The position numbers and the translations under genes were made by a program. From contig JAPYWU010000063.1 of the NCBI GenBank assembly GCA_028276205.1, forward strand, positions 1-7,762: 7,762 bases of DNA, given 5' to 3'. Positions 1 through 6,218 of the stretch are shown here, in pieces (position 1 is the stretch's first letter; every line of letters starts with the position of its first letter). The notes under the pieces are model-generated. The model made no database searches. It was not told where the DNA came from and saw only the letters and a list, made by a program, of their open reading frames with translations. The DNA is from Dictyoglomaceae bacterium. Its GTDB lineage: Bacteria; Dictyoglomota; Dictyoglomia; Dictyoglomales; Dictyoglomaceae.

Positions 1-240
1 ATATGTTCAGATAACAAATTTACTATTAAAAATGAAATTATGGAAAGTTATGAGGAGGTAGAAAAGGAAGTTGTTGAACTTATAGTAAGAATAAATAGGA
101 AGCTTGCTGACATATGGGGTGAGAAATTTGTTAGGCAAAAATATATTCAAGCTTATAAAAAGTTTTTGGAGGAAAATCAAAACGATAAGGTAATAATTGA
201 ACTTCTTGACAGATTGAACCCAGAGAATATTGAGTTCTGA
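1..240 (+). CDS. 3' end of an unidentified gene (partial, runs in from the left edge)
   Basis: The frame is open from base 1 to a TGA at 238-240, giving 79 residues with no stop before the first ATG at 40. That ATG has no Shine-Dalgarno site in front of it (the preceding bases are A/T only), so I read this as the C-terminus of a longer protein rather than a 66-residue gene. The visible part is charged and very likely all helical: an acidic amphipathic stretch (VEKEVVELIVRINRKLADIW) followed by a second Lys/Glu-rich helix and an ending in NPENIEF. There are no Cys pairs, membrane segments or catalytic motifs to identify it. It ends 15 bases before the next start, so the two genes are probably co-transcribed. 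I do not recognise the family. A regulatory or partner protein of the downstream sensor-like membrane protein is possible but unsupported. Confidence 0.6.
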   Translation: MCSDNKFTIKNEIMESYEEVEKEVVELIVRINRKLADIWGEKFVRQKYIQAYKKFLEENQNDKVIIELLDRLNPENIEF

Positions 241-255
241 AAGGGGGAAGGAATT

Positions 256-1014
256 TTGAATACAACCTATAAAAAGCTTGGTATTTTATTTATTATTCTC
301 TTTTTGTTGCCATTTTTAGTATTTTTAGGTGTAAGCTTCTTGTTAGTAGAACAAAGAGTTTATCCAATTTTTTATCAGCTTTCCATTACTATCTCTTTGG
401 GAATTGCCCTTTATTACTTTCTTAAAATGGACCATAAATGGAAAGGTTGGATTGGTTGGTTTTTCTTAGTTATGAGTTTAATCTTTCTATTTGTGGGGGA
501 TACAATTTGGGATTTTTATGCTATATTTTTGAATCAAACCGCCCCTTTTCCTGGTATATCTGATATTTTTTATACCCTTTTCTATATTTTTGCATTCATA
601 TTTCTTACCTATTTTATAAGGCTTTTGAGAATTGAGTTAAATCCTTCTGAAAAATTTATGGTTGTAGTAATATCATTAGTGTTTTTAGGTCTTCTTATTC
701 AACAAGTTATACTTCCAATTTTAATTTCTAATACCCATTGGCTTGAAAAAACCTTGAATATTTTTTATCTTCTTGGGGATTATATTTTACTTGTTTTAGC
801 TTTTGTGCTTATGATTCAATTTTGGGGTGGTAAAGTGGCAAAGAGTTATGCTTATTTTATTCTTGGAATATCAGCATCTACAATTGCTGATATCGTTTTT
901 TCATATATATTTGGTAATTATGGTATCTCTAATTGGGTAGATATTTTTTATCTTTTATCTTTTCTTCTCATATCCTTTTCTGTGATAAGTGAGAGTTTAT
1001 TGTATTCTACATAG
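256..1014 (+). CDS. Eight-helix integral membrane protein, sensor-domain-like, no output domain
   Basis: This 252-residue protein starts at TTG 256, chosen because the purine-rich SD aagggggaagg lies just upstream at a good distance. Hydrophobic segments fall at about residues 8-31, 37-57, 64-90, 103-124, 134-157, 167-190, 197-219 and 228-249, so nearly the whole chain is membrane-embedded. A short IFY motif starts every second helix: PIFYQL at 37, DIFYTL at 103, NIFYLL at 168 and DIFYLL at 229. This suggests fourfold duplication of a two-helix hairpin. Helices 3 and 7 also carry an acidic residue about 20 positions before the DIFY motif (D82, D212). From memory, the GD...DIFYxLxY pattern resembles N-terminal multi-helix domains of some GGDEF/EAL proteins, but here the chain stops right after the last helix with no cytoplasmic output domain. 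A sensory or scaffold role is inference only. It follows the upstream partial gene closely and probably shares its transcript. Confidence 0.8.
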   Translation: MNTTYKKLGILFIILFLLPFLVFLGVSFLLVEQRVYPIFYQLSITISLGIALYYFLKMDHKWKGWIGWFFLVMSLIFLFVGDTIWDFYAIFLNQTAPFPGISDIFYTLFYIFAFIFLTYFIRLLRIELNPSEKFMVVVISLVFLGLLIQQVILPILISNTHWLEKTLNIFYLLGDYILLVLAFVLMIQFWGGKVAKSYAYFILGISASTIADIVFSYIFGNYGISNWVDIFYLLSFLLISFSVISESLLYST

Positions 1015-1039
1015 TAAATAACTTTGATTAAATATTTTA

Positions 1040-1068
1040 TTGTAATTTTTTATTTTTGGGTATATAAT
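1040..1068 (+). promoter_or_regulatory. Sigma-70-type promoter for the binding-protein gene
   Basis: A -35 box TTGTAA (1040-1045, four of six consensus bases) and a perfect -10 box TATAAT (1063-1068) are separated by 17 bases, the optimal spacing. Transcription would begin near 1075, right at the first palindrome. Confidence 0.65.
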
Positions 1069-1074
1069 ATTCTA

Positions 1075-1084
1075 CAAACGATTG
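1075..1084. promoter_or_regulatory. Imperfect LacI-type palindrome at the transcription start
   Basis: CAAACGATTG is an imperfect inverted repeat (8 of 10 positions symmetric) around a central CG, as in LacI/GalR-family operators. It lies 7-16 bases after the -10 box, where a bound repressor would block initiation. Its centre is 69 bp from the perfect palindrome at 1144-1153. The assignment is inference from form and position. Confidence 0.35.
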
Positions 1085-1143
1085 CGTATAAGTTTTTAAA
1101 GGGAGGTGGAATAGCTAAGAGAAAAGATTTTTATTAAAGAATC

Positions 1144-1153
1144 GAAACGTTTC
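1144..1153. promoter_or_regulatory. LacI/CcpA-type operator palindrome GAAACGTTTC
   Basis: GAAACGTTTC is a perfect 10-base palindrome with the central CG and flanking A/T runs typical of LacI-family operators (consensus style GAAAnCGnTTTC). It lies in the leader between promoter and SD. Together with the weaker site at the transcription start, it could allow repression by looping or by a roadblock. Sugar-responsive control of the downstream binding protein would fit, but no regulator gene is in the window. Confidence 0.5.
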
Positions 1154-1185
1154 TCAAAAAATTCAGTTAGGGGGTTAGTGATTTT

Positions 1186-3108
1186 ATGAAGAAGTTAGTT
1201 TTCTTGAGTTTAGTATTATTAATGGTATTCACATTATCTCAAACAGCCTTTTCCCAATTAGGACCAAACGTACCAAGAAATGAAACCATAATAGCAAATA
1301 TACTCAGTGGAAGAATTGGAGCACCAGATAATTTTAATGTATGGCCAACTACTTGGAGATCACCTGATAGAGGAATTCAACAATTAATGCTTGAACCAAT
1401 ATGGATAGTGGATCCAGCAACAGGAAAAGTAATAAATGCACTTGCAAAAGAAAAGCCCATATATAACAGTGATTTTACTAAAATGATAGTAAAATTAAGA
1501 GATGGATGTTATTGGAGTGATGGAGTAGAATTTACTGCTGATGACTTGGTATACACTGTAGAACTTATTATGAAATATCAAGAATTAGGATACAATGCTA
1601 CCTTTAACGAATATGTAAAGAGAGTATACAAGACAGACAAATATACAGTAGTATTTGAATTGAAGAAGCCCAATGCCAGATTCCATGCATATTTCTTGGA
1701 TAGATGGGGAGCTTGTAGGCCATTACCAAAGCATGTTTTTGAGAAAGTAAAAGATCCAGTAACCTTTGATTTCAAACCACCAATAAGTTCAGGGCCATAT
1801 GTATTACATAGCTATGATCCAGGTGGATACTGGGTACTCTGGCAGAGGAGAGAAGATTGGCAAAGGACACCAACAGGAAAACTTTTTGGAATGCCACAAC
1901 CTAAGTATGTACTCTTCTACTACTATGGACCTACTGAGAAACAAGTACTTGCAATGAATAACCATCAATTAGATATGGCAGACCTAACTATGGAAGGATT
2001 AAGATCAGTATTATCAACCAACCAGTATGCAAGAGCATATAGAAAAGAATTCCCATATATAGTAAACGTAGATCCATGTGTAAGTGGAGTCATATTCAAC
2101 AATGCAAAAGCTCCATGGAATAACAAGGAAGTAAGATGGGCATTAACATTAGCTATAGATATAGTAGACTATGTAGGACTTGCATACGATGGAGCAGTAA
2201 CTGTATCAGCATTACATATACCAGCAACACCAGCCTATATGGAATGGTACTTCAAGCCTCTTGAACCATGGTTAAAGAACCTAACAATAACTGTAGATGG
2301 AAAGCCATTTAAAGTATATGATCCAGATGTACCAATGAGGATAGCAGAGTATGCAAAGAAGAGAGGGTACAAGGTACCAAGCGATCCTGACGAAATTAGA
2401 AAGATATTCGGATTAGGTTGGTATAAATATGCACCTGATGTAGCAGAGAAATTACTTATAAAGAATGGATTCAAGAGAGATAAAGATGGAAAATGGCTAA
2501 CACCAGAAGGTAAACCATGGAAGATAACTATATTAACACCACCAAACCCAGCATCAGTAAACTTCAGGAACGCCTTTGCATTATCTCAGGTATGGAAGAA
2601 GTTTGGAATAGATACTGAAGTATATGCTACAGAAAATGACGGAACATTAATGAATGTAGGTGATTTTGAAGTATCCACATCAGGACAATGGCCAGCAAGA
2701 GAGCCATGGGGTGGACATCCAGACTTATACAGAACACTTGAGCAATTTAGTTCAGCATATTACAGACCCCTTGGAGAATACTATCCAGGACATCAATGCA
2801 GATGGACCAATCCAAAAATGGATGAGATCATAAAAGAAATGCAAAAAGTAAGTTGGGATTCTCCAAAGAATAAGGCATTAGGAATGGAAGGATTGAAGAT
2901 AGTAGCACAAGAGATGCCTACAATTCCAACATTCACATATCCAGGAGTAGTAGGATATGATGAATACTACTGGACCAACTATCCAACAGCAGAGAATCCA
3001 TATTGTATACCATATCATCATTGGCCCAATTTCAAGTACATGTTACCATTCTTGAAACCAAGGGGGGCTTTCTTATTAATAACCCTTTTATCCCCAAAAA
3101 GCGTATAA
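1186..3108 (+). CDS. Exported ABC transporter solute-binding protein, family 5 (peptide/oligosaccharide type)
   Basis: This 640-residue protein starts at ATG 1186, with SD aggggg 11 bases upstream. A signal peptide covers about residues 1-23 (KK, hydrophobic core, then TAFS before Q24). There is no lipobox Cys, so the mature protein is probably free in the periplasm. The family 5 (DppA/OppA) signature is clear at about 103-125: KLRDGCYWSDGVEFTADD followed by VYTVE. The length (about 615 mature residues) and many Trp/Tyr residues match the large Thermotoga/Dictyoglomus binding proteins, some of which bind cello- or manno-oligosaccharides rather than peptides. A mannan-oligosaccharide ligand is suggested by the nearby mannanase but is not proven. 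No permease or ATPase genes follow. Codon use differs from the neighbours: A-ending codons (GGA, GTA, CCA, GCA, ACA) and TTC/AAC/TAC are frequent, as expected for high expression. The last residues after LKPR (GAFLLITLLSPKSV) look unlike a normal family C-terminus. Confidence 0.92.
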   Translation: MKKLVFLSLVLLMVFTLSQTAFSQLGPNVPRNETIIANILSGRIGAPDNFNVWPTTWRSPDRGIQQLMLEPIWIVDPATGKVINALAKEKPIYNSDFTKMIVKLRDGCYWSDGVEFTADDLVYTVELIMKYQELGYNATFNEYVKRVYKTDKYTVVFELKKPNARFHAYFLDRWGACRPLPKHVFEKVKDPVTFDFKPPISSGPYVLHSYDPGGYWVLWQRREDWQRTPTGKLFGMPQPKYVLFYYYGPTEKQVLAMNNHQLDMADLTMEGLRSVLSTNQYARAYRKEFPYIVNVDPCVSGVIFNNAKAPWNNKEVRWALTLAIDIVDYVGLAYDGAVTVSALHIPATPAYMEWYFKPLEPWLKNLTITVDGKPFKVYDPDVPMRIAEYAKKRGYKVPSDPDEIRKIFGLGWYKYAPDVAEKLLIKNGFKRDKDGKWLTPEGKPWKITILTPPNPASVNFRNAFALSQVWKKFGIDTEVYATENDGTLMNVGDFEVSTSGQWPAREPWGGHPDLYRTLEQFSSAYYRPLGEYYPGHQCRWTNPKMDEIIKEMQKVSWDSPKNKALGMEGLKIVAQEMPTIPTFTYPGVVGYDEYYWTNYPTAENPYCIPYHHWPNFKYMLPFLKPRGAFLLITLLSPKSV

Positions 3109-3144
3109 ATCGTTAATATACTCCTTATAGATAGTTTTTTATTG

Positions 3145-3150
3145 TATAAT
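3145..3150 (+). promoter_or_regulatory. -10 box for the methyltransferase/TPR operon
   Basis: A perfect TATAAT stands 42 bases before the ATG at 3193. No convincing -35 box lies 17 bases upstream (the hexamer there is TCCTTA), so the promoter is only partly supported. Transcription from it would begin near 3157, after a possible TTG at 3142, which favours the ATG at 3193 as the real start. Confidence 0.4.
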
Positions 3151-3161
3151 TTCTTAAAATC

Positions 3162-3180
3162 ACCACCTTCAAAAGGAGGT
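3162..3180 (+). promoter_or_regulatory. Hairpin that pairs with the methyltransferase Shine-Dalgarno
   Basis: ACCACCTT (3162-3169) pairs with the SD AAGGAGGT (3173-3180) across a CAA loop: seven pairs in an eight-base stem with one A-A mismatch. The whole SD would be masked. The left arm resembles the anti-SD tail of 16S rRNA. This could act as a thermometer-like or ribosome-competition switch. The pairing is visible in the sequence; the role is inference. Confidence 0.45.
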
Positions 3181-3192
3181 TATTTATTTTTT

Positions 3193-3942
3193 ATGGAGAA
3201 AGATTTTAAGCCCAACTGGGAGGAAGTTTTTGATCCAGAAGATTACATTTATTTTTATGAAGATTTGCTTAATGATGAGATGACACAAATAGAGGTAGAT
3301 TTTATAAAAAGGGAACTTGATTTAAAAGAGCCAAAAAAGATTCTTGATATGGCTTGTGGATACGGAAGGCATGCAAATAGACTTGCGTTATTAGGGCATG
3401 ATGTTACTGGATTAGATATAAATGAGAAATTTTTAGATATGGCAAGGAAGGATGCAGAAAGGTTGGGTGTAAAGGTTAATTATATTTTAAAGGATATTAG
3501 AAATATGGATTATGATGAGGAGTTTGATGTGATAATCTCTATGTTTACTTCCTTTGGATATTATGAAGATGAGGAAAATTTTAAGATTCTTGAAAATACT
3601 GCAAGATCTCTTAAAAAAGGTGGAAAATTTTTGCTTGATATAAGTAATAGGGATTTTATCCTTAGAAATTTTTTGCCTTATACTGTTATAGAAAAAGATG
3701 GAAATTATATGATTGATTTTAATTTTATAGATATTACAGAGGGTAGAATTTATGCAAAGAGAATAATAATAAGAGATGGCAAGATAAAGGAAAAGCCATT
3801 TTTTATAAGAGTATATACACCTACAGAGATAAAATTACTTTTGGAGATGGTAGGATTAAAAGTGATAAAATTCTTAGGAGGATATGATAGTAGCCCTCTT
3901 TCGGTTCATTCTCGTAGAATGATTGTTATCTCTGAAAAATAA
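3193..3942 (+). CDS. Class I SAM-dependent methyltransferase
   Basis: The start is taken at ATG 3193 (249 residues), 12 bases after the SD AAGGAGGT. A TTG at 3142 would add 17 unlikely residues, lacks an SD and lies before the predicted transcription start. The Rossmann-fold motifs are plain: motif I ILDMACGYGRHA at 50-61 (SAM-binding loop), motif II acidic D75 in GLDIN, the D101 region in KDIRNMDYDEEFDVI (100-114), and KKGGKFLLDI at 141-150. The C-terminal 90 residues form a beta-rich part that may shape the acceptor pocket. The N-terminal 45 residues (acidic and aromatic, with FYEDLL) form a helical cap. It belongs to the broad Methyltransf_25/11-like group of small-molecule enzymes; the acceptor cannot be read from sequence. 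No symbol is justified. It is the first gene of a pair with the TPR protein, which starts 18 bases after its stop. Translation may be tuned by the SD-masking hairpin. Confidence 0.88.
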   Translation: MEKDFKPNWEEVFDPEDYIYFYEDLLNDEMTQIEVDFIKRELDLKEPKKILDMACGYGRHANRLALLGHDVTGLDINEKFLDMARKDAERLGVKVNYILKDIRNMDYDEEFDVIISMFTSFGYYEDEENFKILENTARSLKKGGKFLLDISNRDFILRNFLPYTVIEKDGNYMIDFNFIDITEGRIYAKRIIIRDGKIKEKPFFIRVYTPTEIKLLLEMVGLKVIKFLGGYDSSPLSVHSRRMIVISEK

Positions 3943-3960
3943 TTTAGGGGAGGTAATTTT

Positions 3961-4692
3961 ATGAAAAGAATCTTTTTTATAATTCTTTCTTTAATATTAC
4001 TTTTTAACATCTCATTCTCTATGGATTTTGAGTCTGCTAATAATCTTTTTTATGAGGCAAGAAGAGATAGAGATGTGAATAAAATTACATCTCTTATCTC
4101 TGAGCTTGAAAAAGACTCTAATCTTCAAAAAGATTCTAAGTTTCTTACAGTACTTGCAGATGCATATTTAGAGTATGGACATTGGGGAGTTTCTGGAAAG
4201 GATAAAGAAAAAATGTATGAGAAAGCAAGGAGTTATGCAGAAAAAGCAATAAGTCTTGATGGTAAGAATGGAAGAGCTTGGTATATTGCAGGTGCAGCTA
4301 TTGGTAGGCTTGCCCAATATAAAGGTATTATACAAAGCCTTTTTATGTTGGGAGATTTTGATAGGTATATAAGTAAAGCTATAGAGATTCTTGATGATCC
4401 TTTATATAAAACTTTTGCTCTTCTTGCCATGGGTATGAGATATAGAGATGTACCATTTCCTCTTTATAATTATGGAAAGGCAGAATATTATATGAAAGAA
4501 GCCCTAAAATATACCCCTATCTATCCTAATGTTTACTTAGAGCTTGGTTATTTATATCTTAAGATGAATAAAAAAGATCTTGCAAAAGAAATGTTCCAAA
4601 AGGTTATAGATAGTCCTCCCCATCCATGGCTCTTAAAAACCCATGAAGAATCAGTATCTTTAGCAAGACAAGAACTTTCTAAATTAAAATAG
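3961..4692 (+). CDS. Exported tetratricopeptide-repeat (TPR) protein
   Basis: This 243-residue protein starts at ATG 3961 with a strong SD (ggggaggt, 3947-3954). Residues 1-20 form a signal peptide (KR, then a long Ile/Leu/Phe core ending NISFS) without a lipobox Cys, so the protein is probably periplasmic or anchored by an uncleaved helix. The mature part is all helical. TPR-like units show at about 62-99 (LADAYLEYG, then YEKARSYAEKAISLD), 102-145 and 170-218 (YGKAEYYMKEALKYTPIYPN, then LELGYLYLKMNKKDLAKEMF). The WYIAGAAIGRLAQYKG stretch and the later LAMGMRYRDVP recall RMDN-like or TRAP-associated TPR proteins, an impression from memory. Such proteins usually act as binding scaffolds; the partner is unknown. 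The gene follows the methyltransferase by 18 bases and is ended by the strong hairpin at 4701-4738. Confidence 0.85.
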   Translation: MKRIFFIILSLILLFNISFSMDFESANNLFYEARRDRDVNKITSLISELEKDSNLQKDSKFLTVLADAYLEYGHWGVSGKDKEKMYEKARSYAEKAISLDGKNGRAWYIAGAAIGRLAQYKGIIQSLFMLGDFDRYISKAIEILDDPLYKTFALLAMGMRYRDVPFPLYNYGKAEYYMKEALKYTPIYPNVYLELGYLYLKMNKKDLAKEMFQKVIDSPPHPWLLKTHEESVSLARQELSKLK

Positions 4693-4700
4693 GTGAGTAA

Positions 4701-4738
4701 AAGATCCCCAAGGCTAAAAAGCCTTGGGGATCTTTTTT
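4701..4738. terminator. Strong intrinsic terminator shared by two convergent genes
   Basis: A perfect 15-bp stem (4701-4715 with 4720-4734) around an AAAA loop contains the GC-rich core ATCCCCAAGGC. On the plus strand it is followed by a six-T run (4733-4738). On the minus strand a four-T run (positions 4702 down to 4699) leaves the hairpin, so it can also stop mannanase transcripts. The mannanase TAA stop (4737-4739) lies inside the plus-strand T-tract. Confidence 0.92.
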
Positions 4739-6146
4739 ATTTTTCTATAAATTTAGGAAGCTCATCTTTTGTTATAACGAAAGGATGATTGAAAACTTTT
4801 TTAATATGAGATGGTTCATTTTTATTTGGATCGCTTTCAAATCCACTCCAAGTCATAAACCATGCCCAGTAAGCTTTCTCCTTAACCATAGCATCAGGAT
4901 CAGGTATTGTTCCTGTTTCTGTCATGGCTACTAATTTTTTACCACCAAAAAGTTTTACAATATTGTAGAACATGCCTGTAGATGGTGAATAATCTTTATC
5001 TTTTAGATATATGTCAGCTCCAACTATGTCTACATATTCATCTCCAGGATACCAATTAAGGGCAGATGGAGAATCAGTGGTAGTCCATACCCATATTAGA
5101 TTGTTTATTTTATGATAATTAACAAGTCTATCAAAGAGAAGTCTCCATAATTTTTTGCATGGTTCTGGACCTTTTGCTCCCCACCAAAACCATCTTCCTT
5201 CAGCTTCATGGAGAGGTCTCCAAAGGACAGGCACTTTTGCTTCTTGAAGTTTCTTTAGTTGTACTGCTATAGCATCTATATCTCTTATTAGAAGCTTGTA
5301 ATCTTCTGATTCAGGATGATTCAATGCATATTCAAGATCAAAACTTGTAGCTTGAGTATAAAATCCTCTCCACCATTCCTTTCCTGGTACATCATAAAGT
5401 CCCTTTGGGGCATTCCAATGCCATTGAAATTGTACGATTCCTCCACTTTGCCACCAATCTATGGCATCCTCCACATCTCTGGAAGAGGCTCCTCTTTCTA
5501 CTCTTGATGGTGAGTAATCTATCATATCAAAACCACATATAGCTGGAAATTTATCAGTTAAGGTCCAGATATAGAAGGAGTCTTTGTAGCCTTGTTGTCC
5601 TGATAAGGTATATTTTCCATATATACTTACAAGATAATCCATTAATTTCTGAGCTTCAGGAGATGGATTTGGAGTAACCAATTTATTAGTAGGATTTAAT
5701 GCTGGGATTTCTGCCTTTTTTATCTTAAAATAATCCAGCAAGAACCATCCCCAACTTTTTACGATACTTATAGTATTTTTTCCTTTCTTCAATGGTATTA
5801 ATCCTCCTGACACAGTAGTGAAGCTTTGAGATGGATAGAATTTTATATTTGTTTGAAAGGCTCCATTTACGTAAAGGGAATTTTCTTTATATCCGTATGG
5901 AGCTGCATATCCAATTATAATCTCATACATACCATCTTCTGGTACCTCTACCGTGACAGTGCAAGAATCACCATCTTGATCAAATCCATCCACATATCCA
6001 CTGCCTTGATACCCTGGAAATGTTTTTGCCACAAAAGTACCTTTTAATGTTCCATCTTCTGCTTGGATAATTATTTCTGATTGAGAGATAGATATGGAAA
6101 TTGTTAAAAGAAGAATAAGGAGTGTAAGAATAATATATTTTACCAA
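4737..6146 (-). CDS. manA: Secreted GH26 beta-mannanase with N-terminal CBM35/CBM6-like module
   Basis: This endo-beta-1,4-mannanase would cut mannan or glucomannan outside the cytoplasm. I take the start at TTG 6146 (469 residues): the SD gaaaggggg ends 7 bases before it and a signal peptide (MVKYIILTLLILLLTISIS) begins there. An ATG at 6209 would add 21 implausible residues (MLLHMHIIKCK...) upstream of the signal. Residues 26-145 form a beta-sandwich carbohydrate-binding module, with the IIIQAEDG opening and an end in WFLLDYFKIKK typical of CBM35/CBM6. Residues 155-469 are the GH26 TIM barrel: LSGQQ at 181, WRPLHEAEG at 309-317 with acid/base E314, and AMTETG at 407-412 with nucleophile E410. 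Both catalytic Glu residues are present and the domain looks complete. The name follows the GH26 manA described from D. thermophilum, recalled and not searched; it is unrelated to phosphomannose isomerase ManA. The gene converges on the TPR gene at a shared terminator. Confidence 0.93.
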   Translation of the reverse strand: MVKYIILTLLILLLTISISISQSEIIIQAEDGTLKGTFVAKTFPGYQGSGYVDGFDQDGDSCTVTVEVPEDGMYEIIIGYAAPYGYKENSLYVNGAFQTNIKFYPSQSFTTVSGGLIPLKKGKNTISIVKSWGWFLLDYFKIKKAEIPALNPTNKLVTPNPSPEAQKLMDYLVSIYGKYTLSGQQGYKDSFYIWTLTDKFPAICGFDMIDYSPSRVERGASSRDVEDAIDWWQSGGIVQFQWHWNAPKGLYDVPGKEWWRGFYTQATSFDLEYALNHPESEDYKLLIRDIDAIAVQLKKLQEAKVPVLWRPLHEAEGRWFWWGAKGPEPCKKLWRLLFDRLVNYHKINNLIWVWTTTDSPSALNWYPGDEYVDIVGADIYLKDKDYSPSTGMFYNIVKLFGGKKLVAMTETGTIPDPDAMVKEKAYWAWFMTWSGFESDPNKNEPSHIKKVFNHPFVITKDELPKFIEK

Positions 6147-6174
6147 TGAAATTCCCCCTTTCTTTTTTGTAATT

Positions 6175-6203
6175 ATTTTACATTTAATAATGTGCATATG
6201 CAA
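6175..6203 (-). promoter_or_regulatory. Candidate mannanase promoter
   Basis: Reading the minus strand, TTGCAT (6203-6198) and TAAAAT (6180-6175, five of six -10 bases) are 17 bases apart and lie just upstream of the mannanase SD and TTG start. The -35 match is weak (three of six), as expected for a regulated promoter. Transcription would start near 6168, giving a very short leader. Confidence 0.4.
6193..6202. promoter_or_regulatory. Perfect palindrome TGCATATGCA over the mannanase -35 box
   Basis: TGCATATGCA is a perfect 10-base palindrome covering most of the candidate -35 hexamer of the mannanase promoter. It could be an operator. Its form differs from the LacI-type sites before the binding-protein gene, so the two genes would not share this regulator. 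A chance palindrome in AT-rich DNA is possible. Confidence 0.3.
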
Positions 6204-6218
6204 TAACAAACATTTATT

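Larger units (their letters stand above)
1015..1185 (+). other. 171-base regulatory leader of the binding-protein gene
   Basis: This gap holds no credible gene. In order it contains a promoter (1040-1068), a palindrome at the expected transcription start (1075-1084), an orphan SD (1099-1108), a perfect LacI-type palindrome (1144-1153) and the SD of the binding-protein gene (aggggg, 1169-1174). The predicted transcript would have a leader of about 110 bases. I saw no strong terminator hairpin after the membrane-protein gene. Confidence 0.6.

Noticed and set aside
40..240. A stand-alone 66-residue gene starting at ATG 40
   Set aside because: There is no SD before the ATG and the frame is open to the left edge, so a longer gene cut by the window is more likely.
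1119..1155. GAGAAA/TTTCTC inverted repeat in the leader
   Set aside because: Six weak pairs enclose a 25-base loop, which is too weak to claim a structure; the inner GAAACGTTTC palindrome explains the symmetry better.
1578..1775. Open frame of 65 codons on the minus strand
   Set aside because: It lies wholly inside the binding-protein gene, has no SD or family resemblance, and is a shadow of the biased codon use.
2235..2474. Open frame of 79 codons on the minus strand
   Set aside because: It is antisense to the binding-protein gene, without SD or recognisable product.
3062..3095. Weak terminator after the binding-protein gene (G-run with later C-runs)
   Set aside because: Only about five pairs form around a long loop, and the T-run is short. 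It is not convincing as an intrinsic terminator.
4233..4430. Open frame of 65 codons on the minus strand
   Set aside because: It is antisense to the TPR gene and lies upstream of no plausible partner; nothing supports translation.
5316..5507. Open frame of 63 codons on the plus strand
   Set aside because: It is antisense to the GH26 catalytic domain, whose motifs on the other strand are unmistakable.
5826..6047. Open frame of 73 codons on the plus strand
   Set aside because: It is antisense to the carbohydrate-binding module of the mannanase.
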